Below, one piece after another: positions 39,401-60,148 of a stretch of DNA of 64,000 nt. This DNA is from Baylisascaris procyonis (lineage: Eukaryota; Nematoda; Chromadorea; Rhabditida; Ascarididae): positions 3,100,001 to 3,164,000 of the forward strand of contig JAZARR010000154.1 of NCBI GenBank assembly GCA_037389465.1. Reading direction: 5' to 3'. A program made the translations under genes and the position numbers. The notes under the pieces were generated by a model. The model was not told where the DNA came from and ran no database searches. It saw only the letters and a program-made list of their open reading frames with translations. Within the stretch, counting starts at the first letter, position 1; the number at the start of each line of letters is the position of its first letter.

Positions 39401-42400
39401 CCTAACTTGCAACCTCAGGACCACTTAGATAACATCGCAGCAGTTCAAGTCTGTGTGAGGATGTGAGGCACGATGTTGGGGAAATTCATGCTGAAGACCA
39501 TTAAGTACTGATTTTAAAGTGCGAAGCTATAGAAAATGCAGCATAATCGATGGGTCATGCTAAACTCAAGTTGTGGGCCATTTCCAGATTGAGTTATGCC
39601 TTCTAAATTTTATGATTGCTTTGCATTTCCCAAAAGCTGTCATAAAAAGAAGGCTGGACGTTAGTATACAGAAGGGTGCACGCATGTACACAGACGGACA
39701 GGTCAACGTCACAACACGGTTTGCATTACAACCATTGGTCAGTTATGCGATGGAACAGGATGGTGCATGACATACGTTCCGTTAGCGGAAGAGGTGTCCA
39801 GATTTATGAAGGTTGCTGTAGACAGACGGACTTCAAAACTACAACCCCAACTTTCTGTGTTGATCCGTGAAGTAATTAAATAAAACGTACTGCTCAAACC
39901 GGTCATCAAGATCCACAAAAAAAAACAATACATCGAAGCAACTCAACGAGAAAACCACCAAAACACATCAAAAAGAAAAACGACAAATATGTGGCAGCAA
40001 AGTTGCAAGTTCAAGTTCAAGTTCTAACTTTAATTTCCAAGCCTCAACGAATCGGTAAACACAACTTCGCACGCCTACTAAACTTAGTCGAATCGAACAC
40101 AAACGTAAAAGAACGAAACGGAGCCAAGACGCGTGTATTGAGCATATGTGCTGCAAAGCGCGTATACGATGTGCATCTCTCCGCCTCGTTTTTAATTCGT
40201 CCCTAGCTCGCATTTAGCCGGGCTTCAATGATTTCCCCCCTCATGCAAGGTTTGCCCGTCTATATATCAGCGTCTTAGCGATCTTTTATGGTCACGAACT
40301 TGGTGTCTGTTGTTGGTGTTTAATCAGAAGCAATTTGATGCACACAGAGAGGAAAGGCTTTAATTATTCAAAAAAGATCATCAGTTACTAGTAAAATTCA
40401 TTACCAATACTAGTACTAATAGAAGTAATAATAAAAGTACTAAAAATAGAAGGATAAAAACTTGCAATTGGTTATTGAGGCAATACTTTTGACACAAGCG
40501 TGCAATTAATCGATGTAATCTAATAAAAACAACAAAACGATATGTGCTTGTTATAAAGGCGTCCATCATGAATCTTAGTGGTCGGTGGCTATTAGTAAGA
40601 CAGCTAAACAAGATGGTCAGCAATGACAGTATTTGTGGTCACATTATTTGCATTAAGATGACCACTTGTACTAAATAAATACCGCTATCTGAAAGCCAAT
40701 ATAGCGTCGACATTCTGCTTCGTACCACAAAATAGTCAAAGAAAAGGCGAAAATGCCATATTTGTTAAGTATGATGGAGAGGCTTTCTGAGCTATTTATA
40801 CTAGAAAAAGATTGCGCAAGTTAGTGGAAACATGAAGTAGCAGATCTATAAAATTCGGTATAAAATTCGAAAAGGTGTTCGCAAAATTCGTTGAGTCGAG
40901 GTATTACGCATAGTCTAATTTTAACACTGTTAATCTTCACTTAGATTTAGTGCTAACTGTACGCTGATTGATAGGTATAATTTTCAACCATTTGCGCTAC
41001 ACCGCTGAATCAATCGGTGCGCGGAAAATAGAATAGCCGAACCATTTCGATTAGTTGGGTGTTTTATAGAGTGCCCAGCAAAGGAAGGAAAGGTGTTGGA
41101 GACAAAAAAATAGGGAACATGAGTGCAATTTCTAACGGTTTTTATTCGAGCAAAAAAACCTTTACAAGAAATACCTAACAAGAACCCTCATTTGCATAAT
41201 ATAATTGCAAACTTTATTCTCAAATTGCAAAGAATTAAATATTTTATAAAAATTCGCATCATTCTTTTTATATTTTGGCTTGAATGTATATTGAATTGCA
41301 AAGGAATAAATATTTGCTGGTTAAATGGCTCAATAGCGTTCAGTGATTCCCATAATCACTACTAATTTTCGCTTTCTTTATGCTGCAAGTAGATCGCCAT
41401 ATTATGTTGGTCATATTTCTTTGAGATCGATGCTTCAACAGACAGCATAGAACGGCGTATGATTAAATGCCGTAGTTGTTCTGATCTCGAACAACCTCGT
41501 ATATGATATAAGAGGAGGAAGGAGGGAGGTCAAGTGGAGTGACAGGTGGGATGATGCCGAATACCATTAAGCCCAAGTGAAGCATTAAACCACCTCCGCG
41601 TAATGAATCCAATGATGACAAAAAACTTCTGAATGGGCGAAGCTACCGTGAAATTGTGCAAGGTAATATTTACCATAAACCATTTGGAACCTGTAGGCTA
41701 GAGCCATGAAATTACTGTACCTTGAGAAGATGTCGTTACGAATACTGTATCGAAGATCAAGAACGAGATGAGGAAAATTTATATCACTGATAATGCAATA
41801 AGCAATTATTAGAACAACAGAATGAAGAATCTGCAATAAACCATTGTTAATCGTTGTTATATCATAATAAACCATAATATCAACCACTGGCATCTTCCTA
41901 ACGTAGTCGATATTTTAGTCGGAATCGTTTAACGAGTAGGATTTTAAACTCGCCGGTAAACCGCGCCAGAGAGGTTGGCACTATATGCGCATTTCATAGT
42001 TCAGCCAACCAGATCAACAGGCTATGAAAATATTCAAAAAACATGTGGGTATAGGATTAACGTTATCTGGAGGAACAGCCACTTGTGTACGTCAATAATT
42101 AAACATCACCTATTTATAGCCTGTCGATCCATATAAGGCCTCTCCAAATCAAATGCAGGAAAAAACTGAAATTGCAAACTTCAGATAATCCTTAAATGTT
42201 TGCAACTAATAACGAAAATAATTAATATTGGTAGAAATAAGTTTGAGAGATCAAACTATTGCTTGATTAATTAGACTGTGCGAACTGTATCGCCGAGCCG
42301 CACTAGTTCGCGAATTACAACTACTCAACAGACAGACAGACATAAACATACACCTCACAGACAATAATACGTTCAGATTGTGATTTTGAAAGCATTTGCT

Positions 42401-45059
42401 CGTGAAAGTATATTTGCTCTTTATTCAAAGATCAGCATAAATATTGTAAGGTTTTATTTTTTGCAGGTGTACGCTAGACTGACCATAAGATATATAAAGG
42501 CGTCAACTTAAAAAATAATGGTTGTGCTCAGCTAGACCGATTTCTGAGAGGAATTAGATGAAGTATGAATTGAATAGAGGAACAAGCACTGAAGTAGAGT
42601 GGGAGTTGAGGAATATTCTGGAGGAATTCTAAAAGAAGAGAGGAAGAGAAAGGACTACTGCAAGGGTGGGAGGCAAACGTATGGAAGCAAGGGAAAGTGC
42701 CTTAACATTCATAATGCAATCAGTACTCAGCCAGGAGCGAGCAATCCATTGTGTCGAACACTGACTGCAATGGGATATCGAAAAAACTCCCCTCTTCAGC
42801 TATTACAATGCGTGCAAGATGTGGATTAGCGAAAACACCAAGTGCACCACTATACGCATTCATCCTTTAAGCTTACACGACTATAAACATCGTATTTTGA
42901 TGCGTTCTCGTGTCGAAACATGTCATATCTGTCTGTGTATGCATGTGTCTGTCTGCCGAATATTTTCATCTGCGGGATTATTAAAGCTGGAGCTGTGAAA
43001 ATTCATATCTATAGTCTACAGATGAAGTTAACCCTTAGACCATTTTTTTTTTTGATTATTGATCTTTATTCCACTTATATCGCAGCAATGGTCAAAGTTA
43101 CTATTGTGCCCGCAATAACAACATAGACATCATATATTTTGCCCGTGTTTTATTGTCCCTTATGCTGGTCTTATTACATTTAAAGGCATTTAAAGGCCTA
43201 AAAATTTACATAAATTTTGCGAGAGATCGGCTCACATAATATTTTACAACGTCGGGTTCATATTTTACAACCGGAAAAGTCGAAATAAAAGAGTATTTTA
43301 TCAATGATTTGTGCAGGCGATTGATGTGGTCAAAATGTGAGGACAACATCGCTGATCTTCACAATTCGTTACCAGATTGCCTTGGAGGAGAACAGAGAAA
43401 GCACATATCGTGCCGCTTCTTTTGGCATATTTAAACAAAAGAAAGAACTTATCGAGCAGTAAACGAAGGCGAACTCGGTGGTGGCTAGCCACTACTTCAA
43501 CACAACTGCGCCGTAATTCGTTACTTTTTAACCGTTTATGTGTTCTATAGTTTTATGCAAGATCGTACTTCGTTGTCATTAAGTATGATTTTATTTCGCT
43601 GTATTCATCCGTGAGCAGTCGGTTATAGACTGCATCCACAAACCAGGTCATCTCTCTAACATCCGTAGCGGAAGAAGAGCTGCGAGAGCAAGCTCCAGAA
43701 GGAGGTCTGCTCCTATCAGTGTAAAGCAGTCACAAAAAAATGGCTAACCAACTCTGGCTGAGAAAGAGGATTATATTTATGACTATATTCTGATGTATTT
43801 GATTTGTGGATCCAGTCGACTATTTCCTGCATGGCACATCAATGCGTGCTGGCTGATACGTTCGTTCATTTGAATATCTCTATTGTAATTTTACAGTAGA
43901 CAAAATTATGAAAATGCTTACAATAGGCGGTGTGAGCAACAACTTTTTATCATACACTGATGTAGCGTAGCTAAAAATAAGGTGTGGAGAATTTAGCGGC
44001 CGAATAGAATATAACCTCTGAAAGGTTTCTCTGAGGCAACTTGAAACAAGCGTTTTGAAATTTTTAAACGATTAAATTACTTCATATAATCGGCTATAAA
44101 TGGATCGGTAAAATTATTGACGAGGAGTTGTTAAAGAGGATCAACAAAACAATCTCATAGAGTAGAAGCAGGTTGTAGACAGCACCTATTAGGAGATAAT
44201 ATGGTTAACTGCCGTTTTGGTGTGCAGATGTACGATGATTGTGCTCATTATAGATGTTGCGCTGTTTGAGATATACTTTCATAAAAAATTGTTACTGGGC
44301 AACGTTCCAAATTATTAGACTACTCTGAAAAAAAACAAACCATTGTACAACATAACGGCATTTCCGCCACAATGCTATAAGGGATGCATCATCGACGATC
44401 TGCAGACACAATGAATACAGTCATCTACTAAAGAGGTGCGACCGTTCGGATTAGTCATAATACAAAGGCATTATTTCAAATCTGTTTCATTTGTCGGAAA
44501 GTTGGTCGATGAACTAAACGGAATGCTAAGGCGCATATTGTGCCAGCTTGGTTGGCAAATTCTGCTAATTAGCGTGACAGCAGGATTTATGTTGCACCTC
44601 TATGTGACAGTTGTCGCTTTACAGTGACAAGTATAATTTAAAGCGTTGATGGCGAAATGTTTGAAAAGGTACTCCACAATGGTCTGTATTTCTTTCAGCA
44701 AGCCCCCTCATATCTTAAATTTTTACACTTCAACATGAACGAATTGAAATAAAATTTCCAACGCTTAAGTTGAAGAAAAATTTACATCGATGAACTAGGT
44801 TTGTTTTTAAAATAGAATATGCATAAAAAATTGCAGCTAACATCAATACTAATTTCCTCATAGATTTACTCTTTTTTTTACATATTTTACTGATGAACTA
44901 TTGAAATAGTTTTTTATTACCAAATAGAGTGCAAATATTACCGTGCATTTCAGTGTTGCACCTTAATGGTGGGATTGGTCGGTCAATGCGCTCTTGGAGT
45001 ATGTCATTTCTTGAACGAATCGAATTTGAGACCTATGTAGCTTCGACAAGATTTCAATT
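33464..45059. other. gene-poor interval of about 11.6 kb
   Basis: I found no gene here. Open frames are short and low-complexity, with no exon chain I can support. Regulatory sequence for the membrane-protein gene should lie at the left end. The piece from about 39400 to 40300 is less AT-rich and contains a short CAAGTT triplication at 40008-40024; it may be a promoter or an old insertion. A minus-strand open frame at 41585-41893 looks hydrophobic but has no convincing identity. Confidence 0.5.
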
Positions 45060-46135
45060 CGTCACATCTTCAACACGGTAGAATTAAGTGCTCCTCAGGT
45101 CCTCTGAGATTGACTAGAGGCGAACTTTGCAGGTTGCCTTCCTCCTTTGCAGTCGTCTCGTTACCTAGAACCAACGGAATTTTCTCAGGAAATTCCTTCA
45201 TCAAGCATTGCACATCGTTTATAACAGTGACAAAGTGACGAATTGTGATTATTTGGCCATAATTCATTATAATAACTTGTCATAAATTGGTCATAAATAT
45301 TTTCCAACGCAACAATATTATCGAAACGATCAACCTTTGTAATCATATAGCAGCTAACTACTGGTCAAAACAATTAGCTTCAATGACACTTCAATGAACC
45401 AATCATTCGAGCAAAGTTGCACGAATTATGCGTCGAATGGTCTCACAACTCACCGCATATCTCTGCAATTTTAATGAGTGTGCTCAATCGCTTGCGTTAT
45501 TTCAAGGATTTCATCTTTATTCATCGTTCCCTGGTCGATTATCGCTCGAACAAATCGCCTAGGATGGCGTTGTTCTACTCACATTTCACCGCACAACAAT
45601 TTCAAGGTTTCACAGAAAATTCTGAAACTTCTTAGTTAGAAGGAAAAGTCATTTCGAAGTGAGCCTCCATAGGCCTGCTTCCACACTGAAGTCCTGCTCC
45701 CATAATCGATGTCAGCAATAACTGTTTTCTAACTGAGATTCACATTTTATTGTTGTTGGTGTTTTTCAAGAAAGAACAGGTAAACGTGAACCAAAGGCTA
45801 ATCGTCATATGCGTTGTGAAAACACTTTCAAATATCTGAAACCAATGAAATATGTCCAATATGCACTTGCTGACATATTACGAAATCTTTTTGATCCCCA
45901 TCAACTATAAATGCACAATGAACAAAGTAAGTGCATAAAAGTTACAGAATTTGGTCGATGTATTTCGTACCATCCCACAAGCCGGCTTCTGAAGTGTTTG
46001 GAGCACCACTGACAGTCACTAATGTGAACGAAGTAGAGAGGCGACTACAGATGTTAGGAATTCGAAATTCTATTATTGGAACGCTGCGCACCACCTCTGA
46101 AAATGGTAGTCGATTAGTTTAATAGATTTGGATGA
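45060..46135. other. unresolved, probably coding stretch
   Basis: Several open frames here look protein-like, but I cannot decide strand or frame. Minus strand: 45070-45267 (contains NDVQCLMKEFPEKIPLVLG) and 45477-45578 (QRHPRRFVRAIIDQGTMN). Plus strand: 45417-45600 in two overlapping frames, about 45783-45908 (NRHMRCENTFKYLKPMKYVQ) and 45942-46122 (GAPLTVTNVNEVERRLQML). The plus-strand pieces could be 5' exons of the RING gene downstream; acceptors exist at most of them but phases do not link up. Treat this as exon-like sequence needing transcript data. Confidence 0.3.
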
Positions 46136-46656
46136 ATTCATTAATGTCTATCCTTATCTTATATCTGAGAAAATATATGAACCTCAGATTTTTTTAAAAA
46201 AACTTTATCTCGTATTTATTAAACAACCTTCTCAACTAAGTCATTCTCTAAAGCACTAAATGAAAATGCCAGATGATTTCATAAATAAGCTTGAAAAATT
46301 CTGTAAATGCACTACGCTAGTAAAATTTAATAAAAGTTTATAAAAATATAAAAAATTTTGCAATAAAGAGACCGTTGCACTCAAAAGGAATCATGAGATC
46401 GGAAGACTGTCACTTTCACGCATTTCGATTTCATCTCGAATTCACTACATTCACTTAATCGATTCATAAATTCAAGAGTAAAGCTTCGGCTTTAAAAAAT
46501 TTGACAGATGTGATAATTTTCGATCAATTTTTATGATCAAGAGCAAAATTTTCCAAATCACTAATATCTTGCAAGAGCAAAAACAGCCCCGATTGATATA
46601 AAAATTGCGTGCTGAATTTGTTGATGGCCCATTTGAGAATCGTCCAATTTTTTTTT

Positions 46657-46676
46657 TTTTTTTTTTTTGGTAAACA
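46657..46676 (+). repeat. poly-T run
   Basis: An uninterrupted run of about 20 T residues (poly-A on the minus strand) in non-coding sequence. It is simple low-complexity sequence. It could mark the tail of a minus-strand retroinserted sequence, but I see no such insertion beside it. Confidence 0.6.
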
Positions 46677-47032
46677 GCTCATCGATCTACAACTTTCTAA
46701 AGATGTCGCGTGCCGATAAAGCATTTCTTCAAATATTCGTCTATCCGCTTGATTTAATTAGATATTTCATTTGAATTTTTTGACAAGTTACATTCCGCTA
46801 AAGAAAGTAATTATAAAGAGTTGCAGCTACTAAGATAGCCACAAAATCGAGGTAGTATCCCCCCTCGTACCCACATCTCTGTGCGTTCTTATACGACTCT
46901 GTCAGAGAAATTTTCTTCGATTTAAAGAAGGATAAGGGGCGCTGATCACGGTTTGCGATCACTGTTTACTTGTACCAAAACAAAAGTATAGCTTCAGTTT
47001 CCATCTTTAGTTATAACTATCGCCTTCTGCAG

Positions 47033-48868
47033 AGGAGGATAAAGGAAAGAATGACTCCTGTGGATTGGATGCAACTCATTTCACATTACCTACACAATTC
47101 TCATATAACTTCGAACTTAGAGAGGTCGGTAATGAATTTCGCTACCATCATATCTTATGCGAAAATGCATTTTCAGGATAATTCTGAAGGGTGATATTTT
47201 GCGATATTCAGAGAATTTTCAGATTAGAAGACACCAGAAGATTTTAAATTCGAAGGCAAATTTCTTTAAACTATTTGAATGTTTCACAAAAATTAGACGA
47301 CTATTTATTTCGTACAAAATCCAATCGCTTGGTTTTTTTTTGATGCAATGCATTATGCATTTTTAAATAGATATTTGAGGTTTATTATAATTGATTTAAT
47401 ATTGCATTCGGCTATTTAATATGTTTATTGCCGGTGTATCGTATATCTTAGAAAATATTTTCGAGGAGGAAGGAGCGAAGGGGGAGAGATTGGGCGCTTA
47501 CTTTCAAACATTTCAAGAAAGAAAGGAATTTTGTGAGTCTTTTTAGCTGACCTCAAAAAAGATTAACCTAGCTTCTATATTTGAAATTTCCATCGTTGAT
47601 CATACTGTTATTACAATTATCCATTTTTTGAGCGAAATTCCCCCCATAATATGTCTTCTATTTGAATTCTCTTGTAGCATCTAGCTAGTCATTAGTCAGT
47701 TCAATTCAGATATCTACTAATTGTTTTGATCAATCATAACGCATGGATTATATAAGTATAACTGGATAAGAGAATATATGATTGAGATTACTGAGGAGCA
47801 TTACAGCCGGAGCTTATTCGGCGCTCAGTGGTTGAGCCAGAGAGCAAGTCGATTTGGGTATGGCTATGGCGAGAATGGCTTTCATATCATGGCAATTGTG
47901 CTCTTTGCGATCGACCTCTAAATGCAGCAACTGAAGTAATTTTATGACTTCGTATTGCAAAGTTTTTCATAATAAGCGCTAATTCGTATCAATTGATATA
48001 TTCTATTTATTTCGAGGAATCTTTACAAATGAGCTAATTTCAACTCTATGCTGTATACTTATAACTTTGAAAATACAAGTGAAGAACATAAGCATTTAAG
48101 AGAAACTCTATTCAAAATAAATCGCTTAATGAAGCATAACATGAATTGAGAGGTTTTAGAGTAAGTTTTGGAATTAAATTCATGAATCAATATATAATTT
48201 TCTCATAAGAAGTTGCATCAAACAGTATTGATTAATAGTTGACAATGTGATCGGATTGCATCCGATGATAGAACTTATCGCAGATATTCTGGAATCCAGT
48301 TCGCAAAGTGACGGATCCCATTTTTTCCCGGTTCATATCCGCAAACAGCAGTATCTTAATAAATGTAAACCGAGCGACTATTAGAAGTGAAGGTTAATGG
48401 AAGCGTTTATTGAGAAAAAAAAAAAGGAAATTACTGGAATTTGAAGAAGATTCTTTTTCTTTGGAAAAGTTTTTGAGGATATCAGCTATGGGAATAATTA
48501 CTTGTAATGAATAAATAATAGTCAACTTTTCTTAACTGTTTTGTTCAAAATTGAATTTATTCAATAATTGAATTCATTAATCAAATAATTAAATTAGTTA
48601 CTTAGAGGAACTTAAATTATTAAAAGAGTTCACAGTTGGAGAGATATTGATATCACTGAGCAATAAAAATATATGAATGCTCACTAAATTTCAGCCAGTT
48701 GTGATGAATACATGTGCACATGCTTTGCATGTTGGATGTGAAGAAGAAGCTCGATTAAATGCGAAAGAGTGTCCGAGATGTGTTGCTAAAAGGCAACATT
48801 CTACTTCTAAATGCACTATGATGTGCTGCTGTGTTGCACGAAATACAAACAATATACATACTTTATGA
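47033..48868 (+). CDS. C-terminal exons of a RING-H2 finger protein (5' part unresolved)
   Basis: Two exons are well supported: 47807-47935 (43 codons, acceptor TTACAG, donor GAA|gtaatt) and 48695-48868 (acceptor TTTCAG, stop TGA), both phase 0. Joined, they form a RING-H2 finger: CALC, a 15-residue spacer, then CAHALHVGC, ten residues and CPRC, i.e. the C3H2C3 zinc ligand order. RING-H2 domains usually recruit E2 enzymes for ubiquitin transfer. Upstream of the finger is a Trp-rich helix (SIWVWLWREWLSYHGN). A cysteine-rich tail follows. An exon at 47033-47124 (EDKGKNDSCGLDATHF...) would join in phase but has a poor donor and a competing open frame, so it is tentative. The family is not recognised. 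Confidence 0.65.
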
Positions 48869-51800
48869 CATTATTTCTATTGAAAAACTTTTTCAAACAT
48901 TTTTTGGATTTTCAAAAATTTTTCGAGTGAAAAACTTTTTAAAAAATTTTCTTTATAAAATTTATTCAAATCAATTCAATAAATAATTACACAGAGAAGC
49001 GCTTATATTAATGAATATTATTGTTAGCTAAAGAGAATTGCATTTTACGCTCGATCCTCCACACCCACATACTGCAACACAGTTAGACTATTTTAATTTC
49101 TTTTCTTAAGTTTTTTTGAATGATGCTTTTTATTAATAAAATAGATTTTTTAGTTCAAAATAATATCTAAAAATATATGCCACGACTGGCGATATCCTCA
49201 ATTCTAAATGATATTCATCTATCATTTGCCCATCATTCATAATTATGGTGCCTGTTATTCATCATTTCGCTGCTAGAAAACAAATACCTTCATTATTCAA
49301 TTAGCACCTCTAAAATAGATATATTTACGACAAGGGCATCTTGGCTTTTTTACTGCAGATATATCAGCATGATACGTGCAAAAATATTTACTGAAATAAA
49401 TTCACATCAGTTGATTAAACAGCAAATCTAAGAAGAGGTAATTTGTAAATTATAACAAAAATATTTTATCACCTTAATTTATCATATATTGAGTAAATTT
49501 CGAAAGCAGTTATTGTATATATTGTTGATTGTTGTGTCTATTATTATTCTGTATTGTGTTTATTTTTTCAGTGAAGTTTGTTGGTATCGTTTAATTGAAA
49601 TGGTGTTTTCTCTCATTGTTGAATAATTGCGTTTTCGCAAAGAAGCGTTCACGAGTCTCTTATTTGCGTAATAGACCATTGGCAGCTCGTGTATTTATGC
49701 TAATTTAAACCACAAAAATTTCTCGTGCGGAATACGAGTTCCCGATTCAGGAAGGAAGTGCCATGCATGGCACTTGAACATTCTTCCGGCGTCGCTACGA
49801 TATGTTGGGCATTCAAAAAATTCCTACCCGGGCCGAATCGGATCTAACATTACGGTTCCAAAATTCGCACTAAAACGATAAGAGGAATATATAATTAAAC
49901 ACAGAAAAAGAATGTAATAAAAAGAAAAAAGGAATTTCTGTTTCTGTCTTTTTTATTAACTGCCCAGGTGACAAGAAACCTAAGCATCTATTGCAAATCC
50001 ACTAGCATAGGTGTAAGCAGCTTATAACGCTGAGTGAAAATTGACAGGGACTGGCCATCTATATACAATAGCTGCCAAGTCTTTCGTTTGGCAATTTGGT
50101 TACCTGTTTAGCGGGTGATTATCGCGATCAGATAAACGAGTGTAAACGGCTAACCTCAAGTAAGATAGGATAAACACCGAAAAAGTGGCTTTTCCTCTCA
50201 TGCTTTCTCCCACCTATCCTAACGCCAGGTATTCTTAAGTATTGTTTAAGCCTCAATGCATTCTTTATAATAAGACTCTCTTGTATGGAATTATATCGTC
50301 AGGTAATTTTACAAGATATACAACGCTTTAACGGCTATAGAAAAAATACTGAATGATGCATAAGAGGAAACAAGGATGCATTGAATCGTGCCGCCAATTT
50401 CAGGTTTCAATTAATACAATTAGGCAGAAAAATTTACTTTATTGTCAATCATTGTTCAATTACTTCTATTATAAGGGATCGAACAACGAACATTTATTTA
50501 CCTGTGCAATTTTTTTTTTCTTCTCGAAGTCTTATAGAAAGAACAAGTTTTCAAGAATAAATGAAAGCAAACTACACTCTAGCCAACAGCAATGACAACT
50601 GTTGTTTTTCACTTACTAAATGAAGAAACGTAAATGTGTTGTTTTGCTGGAAACGATACGTATTTTTAACGTATTCCACTTGTATGTATGTAATGCCTTC
50701 GGTTATGACGTTCTTAGCAAAGAAAAAACTCTGGTTTCTGTGTTGTTTTTATGAGAATTTCGATTAATTTCCATAAAAGAGAATTGGAAACCGTCAAACT
50801 GCCTATTATATGTCAATAGAAACCTATTGGGCGTCAATATGGGCGTCAATATCCATGCGGCGTCACTGGGCGTCAATTTGGGCGTCAAAGTTTGGAAATA
50901 CTTTGCTTTCCTCGCAAAACAACATTACCAGGAAAGAGTTATATGCATAGAACATGAAGTAAAAAGGCACAAACTGCGATTTCTGCGAAAAAGGTGTGAG
51001 ATAGAAATAAAGACGTTAAATTTAAAGCTTTTCACCTCATAAGTATAAAAATATTTCAAGTTTTTCTCATTTTATGATTGAATTATTCAATGAAAAAAAC
51101 CTTTCTTTCGGCAAATCTGATTATCTTGTGCTCCGTTCGTCCATAATATTTCACTCGTTCCCCTACCTTCCTTATATGCCCAGAATACCCTATTTTCCTT
51201 ATACTCTCCGAAGCAATAAACTCTCGGTTGAAAGTGTGAAAGTGTTTACAAAAAAAGGATGCTTCAAAGGATAAACCATAAAAGGAAAGACAATGCATAA
51301 AGATGTAACGCACGTCAACCGATTGTCGACAAGCGTATGCTATATGTTGTTGTGCGTAAAATAGCGTGTAGAATAGAAGTGGTATTATGAACCGCTATAC
51401 CATACACTATACTCTTGCCTACACTGTGGTTTGATCCTCCACTACGATGTAATTTGTTTATGACGATTTTTGTTGTTGACGTATAATTGCGACAACTCAT
51501 TAGAAACTCTATGGTGGTCTACTTATTGATTCGGTATATATATTAGTCAAGGCCGTTAACGCCGTTCCAATTTAAACCTTCCATCACCTTCACATTGATC
51601 TCCTCACGTCTTCGAAAGCCTTCTGTATTAATCCACAGTCAACAGCCATCTAAATGTTCTTCAATGTCGGACTGCTCTTGAATGAGCAATATCGTTGCCA
51701 ATGCCCATTGAATTAATTTCCGGGGATCGAATCCAGATAGGTCTACAATTCAGACGGACATACTTATGGCCATATTATGAACTGTACGCATCCTACGCTT

Positions 51801-52640
51801 TCGCATCCAAAAAGAACGTAGTATCGTTCCGAGTCATCCGAAAATCTCTACTACGATTCTGACACTTAAATTATTTTTACAAATATCTGAAAACTGTGCG
51901 ATAGATCTTTAGTGAAAATGTTTAAAAAAAACGATGCTGTTTTACATGATCGACCGCTTCTCAATTAAAATTTTGACTCCGTCGATTTCACTGATTCCTT
52001 GTAGATTCCGTCGAAAATGTTCCTAAGCTTCAAAAAGGTATTTTCTTTCAGATTGATCTGTATATTTTCCACTTCGAAAAAAAGGTAATAAAAGCGGTTT
52101 TCATATCATCCATGTGTATTATTTTGCGAAATTTCCTTATTTTTTCTTCAAAGAAGTTTTGTAATTATTATCGGTGAATAATAAAAACATTTTAGGCACT
52201 AAAATTTGAAAATTTTGTGAATGACGAATAAATAAAAGCTTTAAATTATTAGAAAAAATTTTAAAGACCTTGTATTTTATTTTATGAACTATAATGAATT
52301 GGGTTGATCGCAATCACAGAATTTCTGGCAGTGTTATTCGTTTTTGTTGATGTTGATTGGTGGGTATGATACTATGTTGATCTTGATTACAGAACGCAAT
52401 GATTGTTGGTGTTGCTCTTTGTAGTGATTTCTTCACAACGTGAATCTTTAAACGTTCTATAGGAATGCTCTTCCATTAGCGAATTCTATGCAACTGTCGT
52501 CTAAGTAAATGCATTTTTTATGTTCTGTTAATATATATATTTTTTAATATTTTCAAATTTCCATTATTATTCTCAACTATAAACATCGCTGAATAAAGTT
52601 TTTTTTTTTTAATTACTAAATTAGTCAATAAAGTAATTGT
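48869..52640. other. intergenic space between the RING gene and RETSAT
   Basis: No supported gene. It contains the GCGTCA repeat cluster at 50829-50889. A piece around 49730-49880 is somewhat GC-richer. A sequence at 51724-51734 resembles a tRNA B box but no tRNA can be folded around it. Regulatory sequence for RETSAT should lie at the right end. Confidence 0.5.
50829..50889 (+). repeat. short direct repeats, core GGGCGTCAAT
   Basis: GCGTCA occurs at 50831, 50843, 50860, 50870 and 50882, mostly within GGGCGTCAATnT units spaced 10-17 bp apart. The cluster is in non-coding sequence; overlapping open frames only reflect the repeat. Confidence 0.75.
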
Positions 52641-52645
52641 TGCAG
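52631..52645 (+). promoter_or_regulatory. probable trans-splice acceptor of RETSAT
   Basis: AAGTAATTGTTGCAG ends 15 nt before the RETSAT ATG, with no exon visible upstream. In nematodes such an isolated acceptor near the start usually receives a spliced leader. A distant non-coding first exon is the alternative. Confidence 0.5.
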
Positions 52646-52660
52646 TAATATAGTGGCATA

Positions 52661-60148
<7,488 letters not shown>

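Noticed and set aside
39573..40213. Cluster of overlapping open frames on both strands
   Set aside because: They coincide with a less AT-rich patch where stop codons are rarer; no frame shows family similarity or exon structure.
50827..51042. Open frame beginning MGVNMGVN
   Set aside because: The first part only translates the GCGTCA repeat, and the rest has no recognisable content.
51724..51734. GGATCGAATCC, resembling a tRNA B box
   Set aside because: No matching A box, acceptor stem or anticodon arm can be formed from the surrounding bases.
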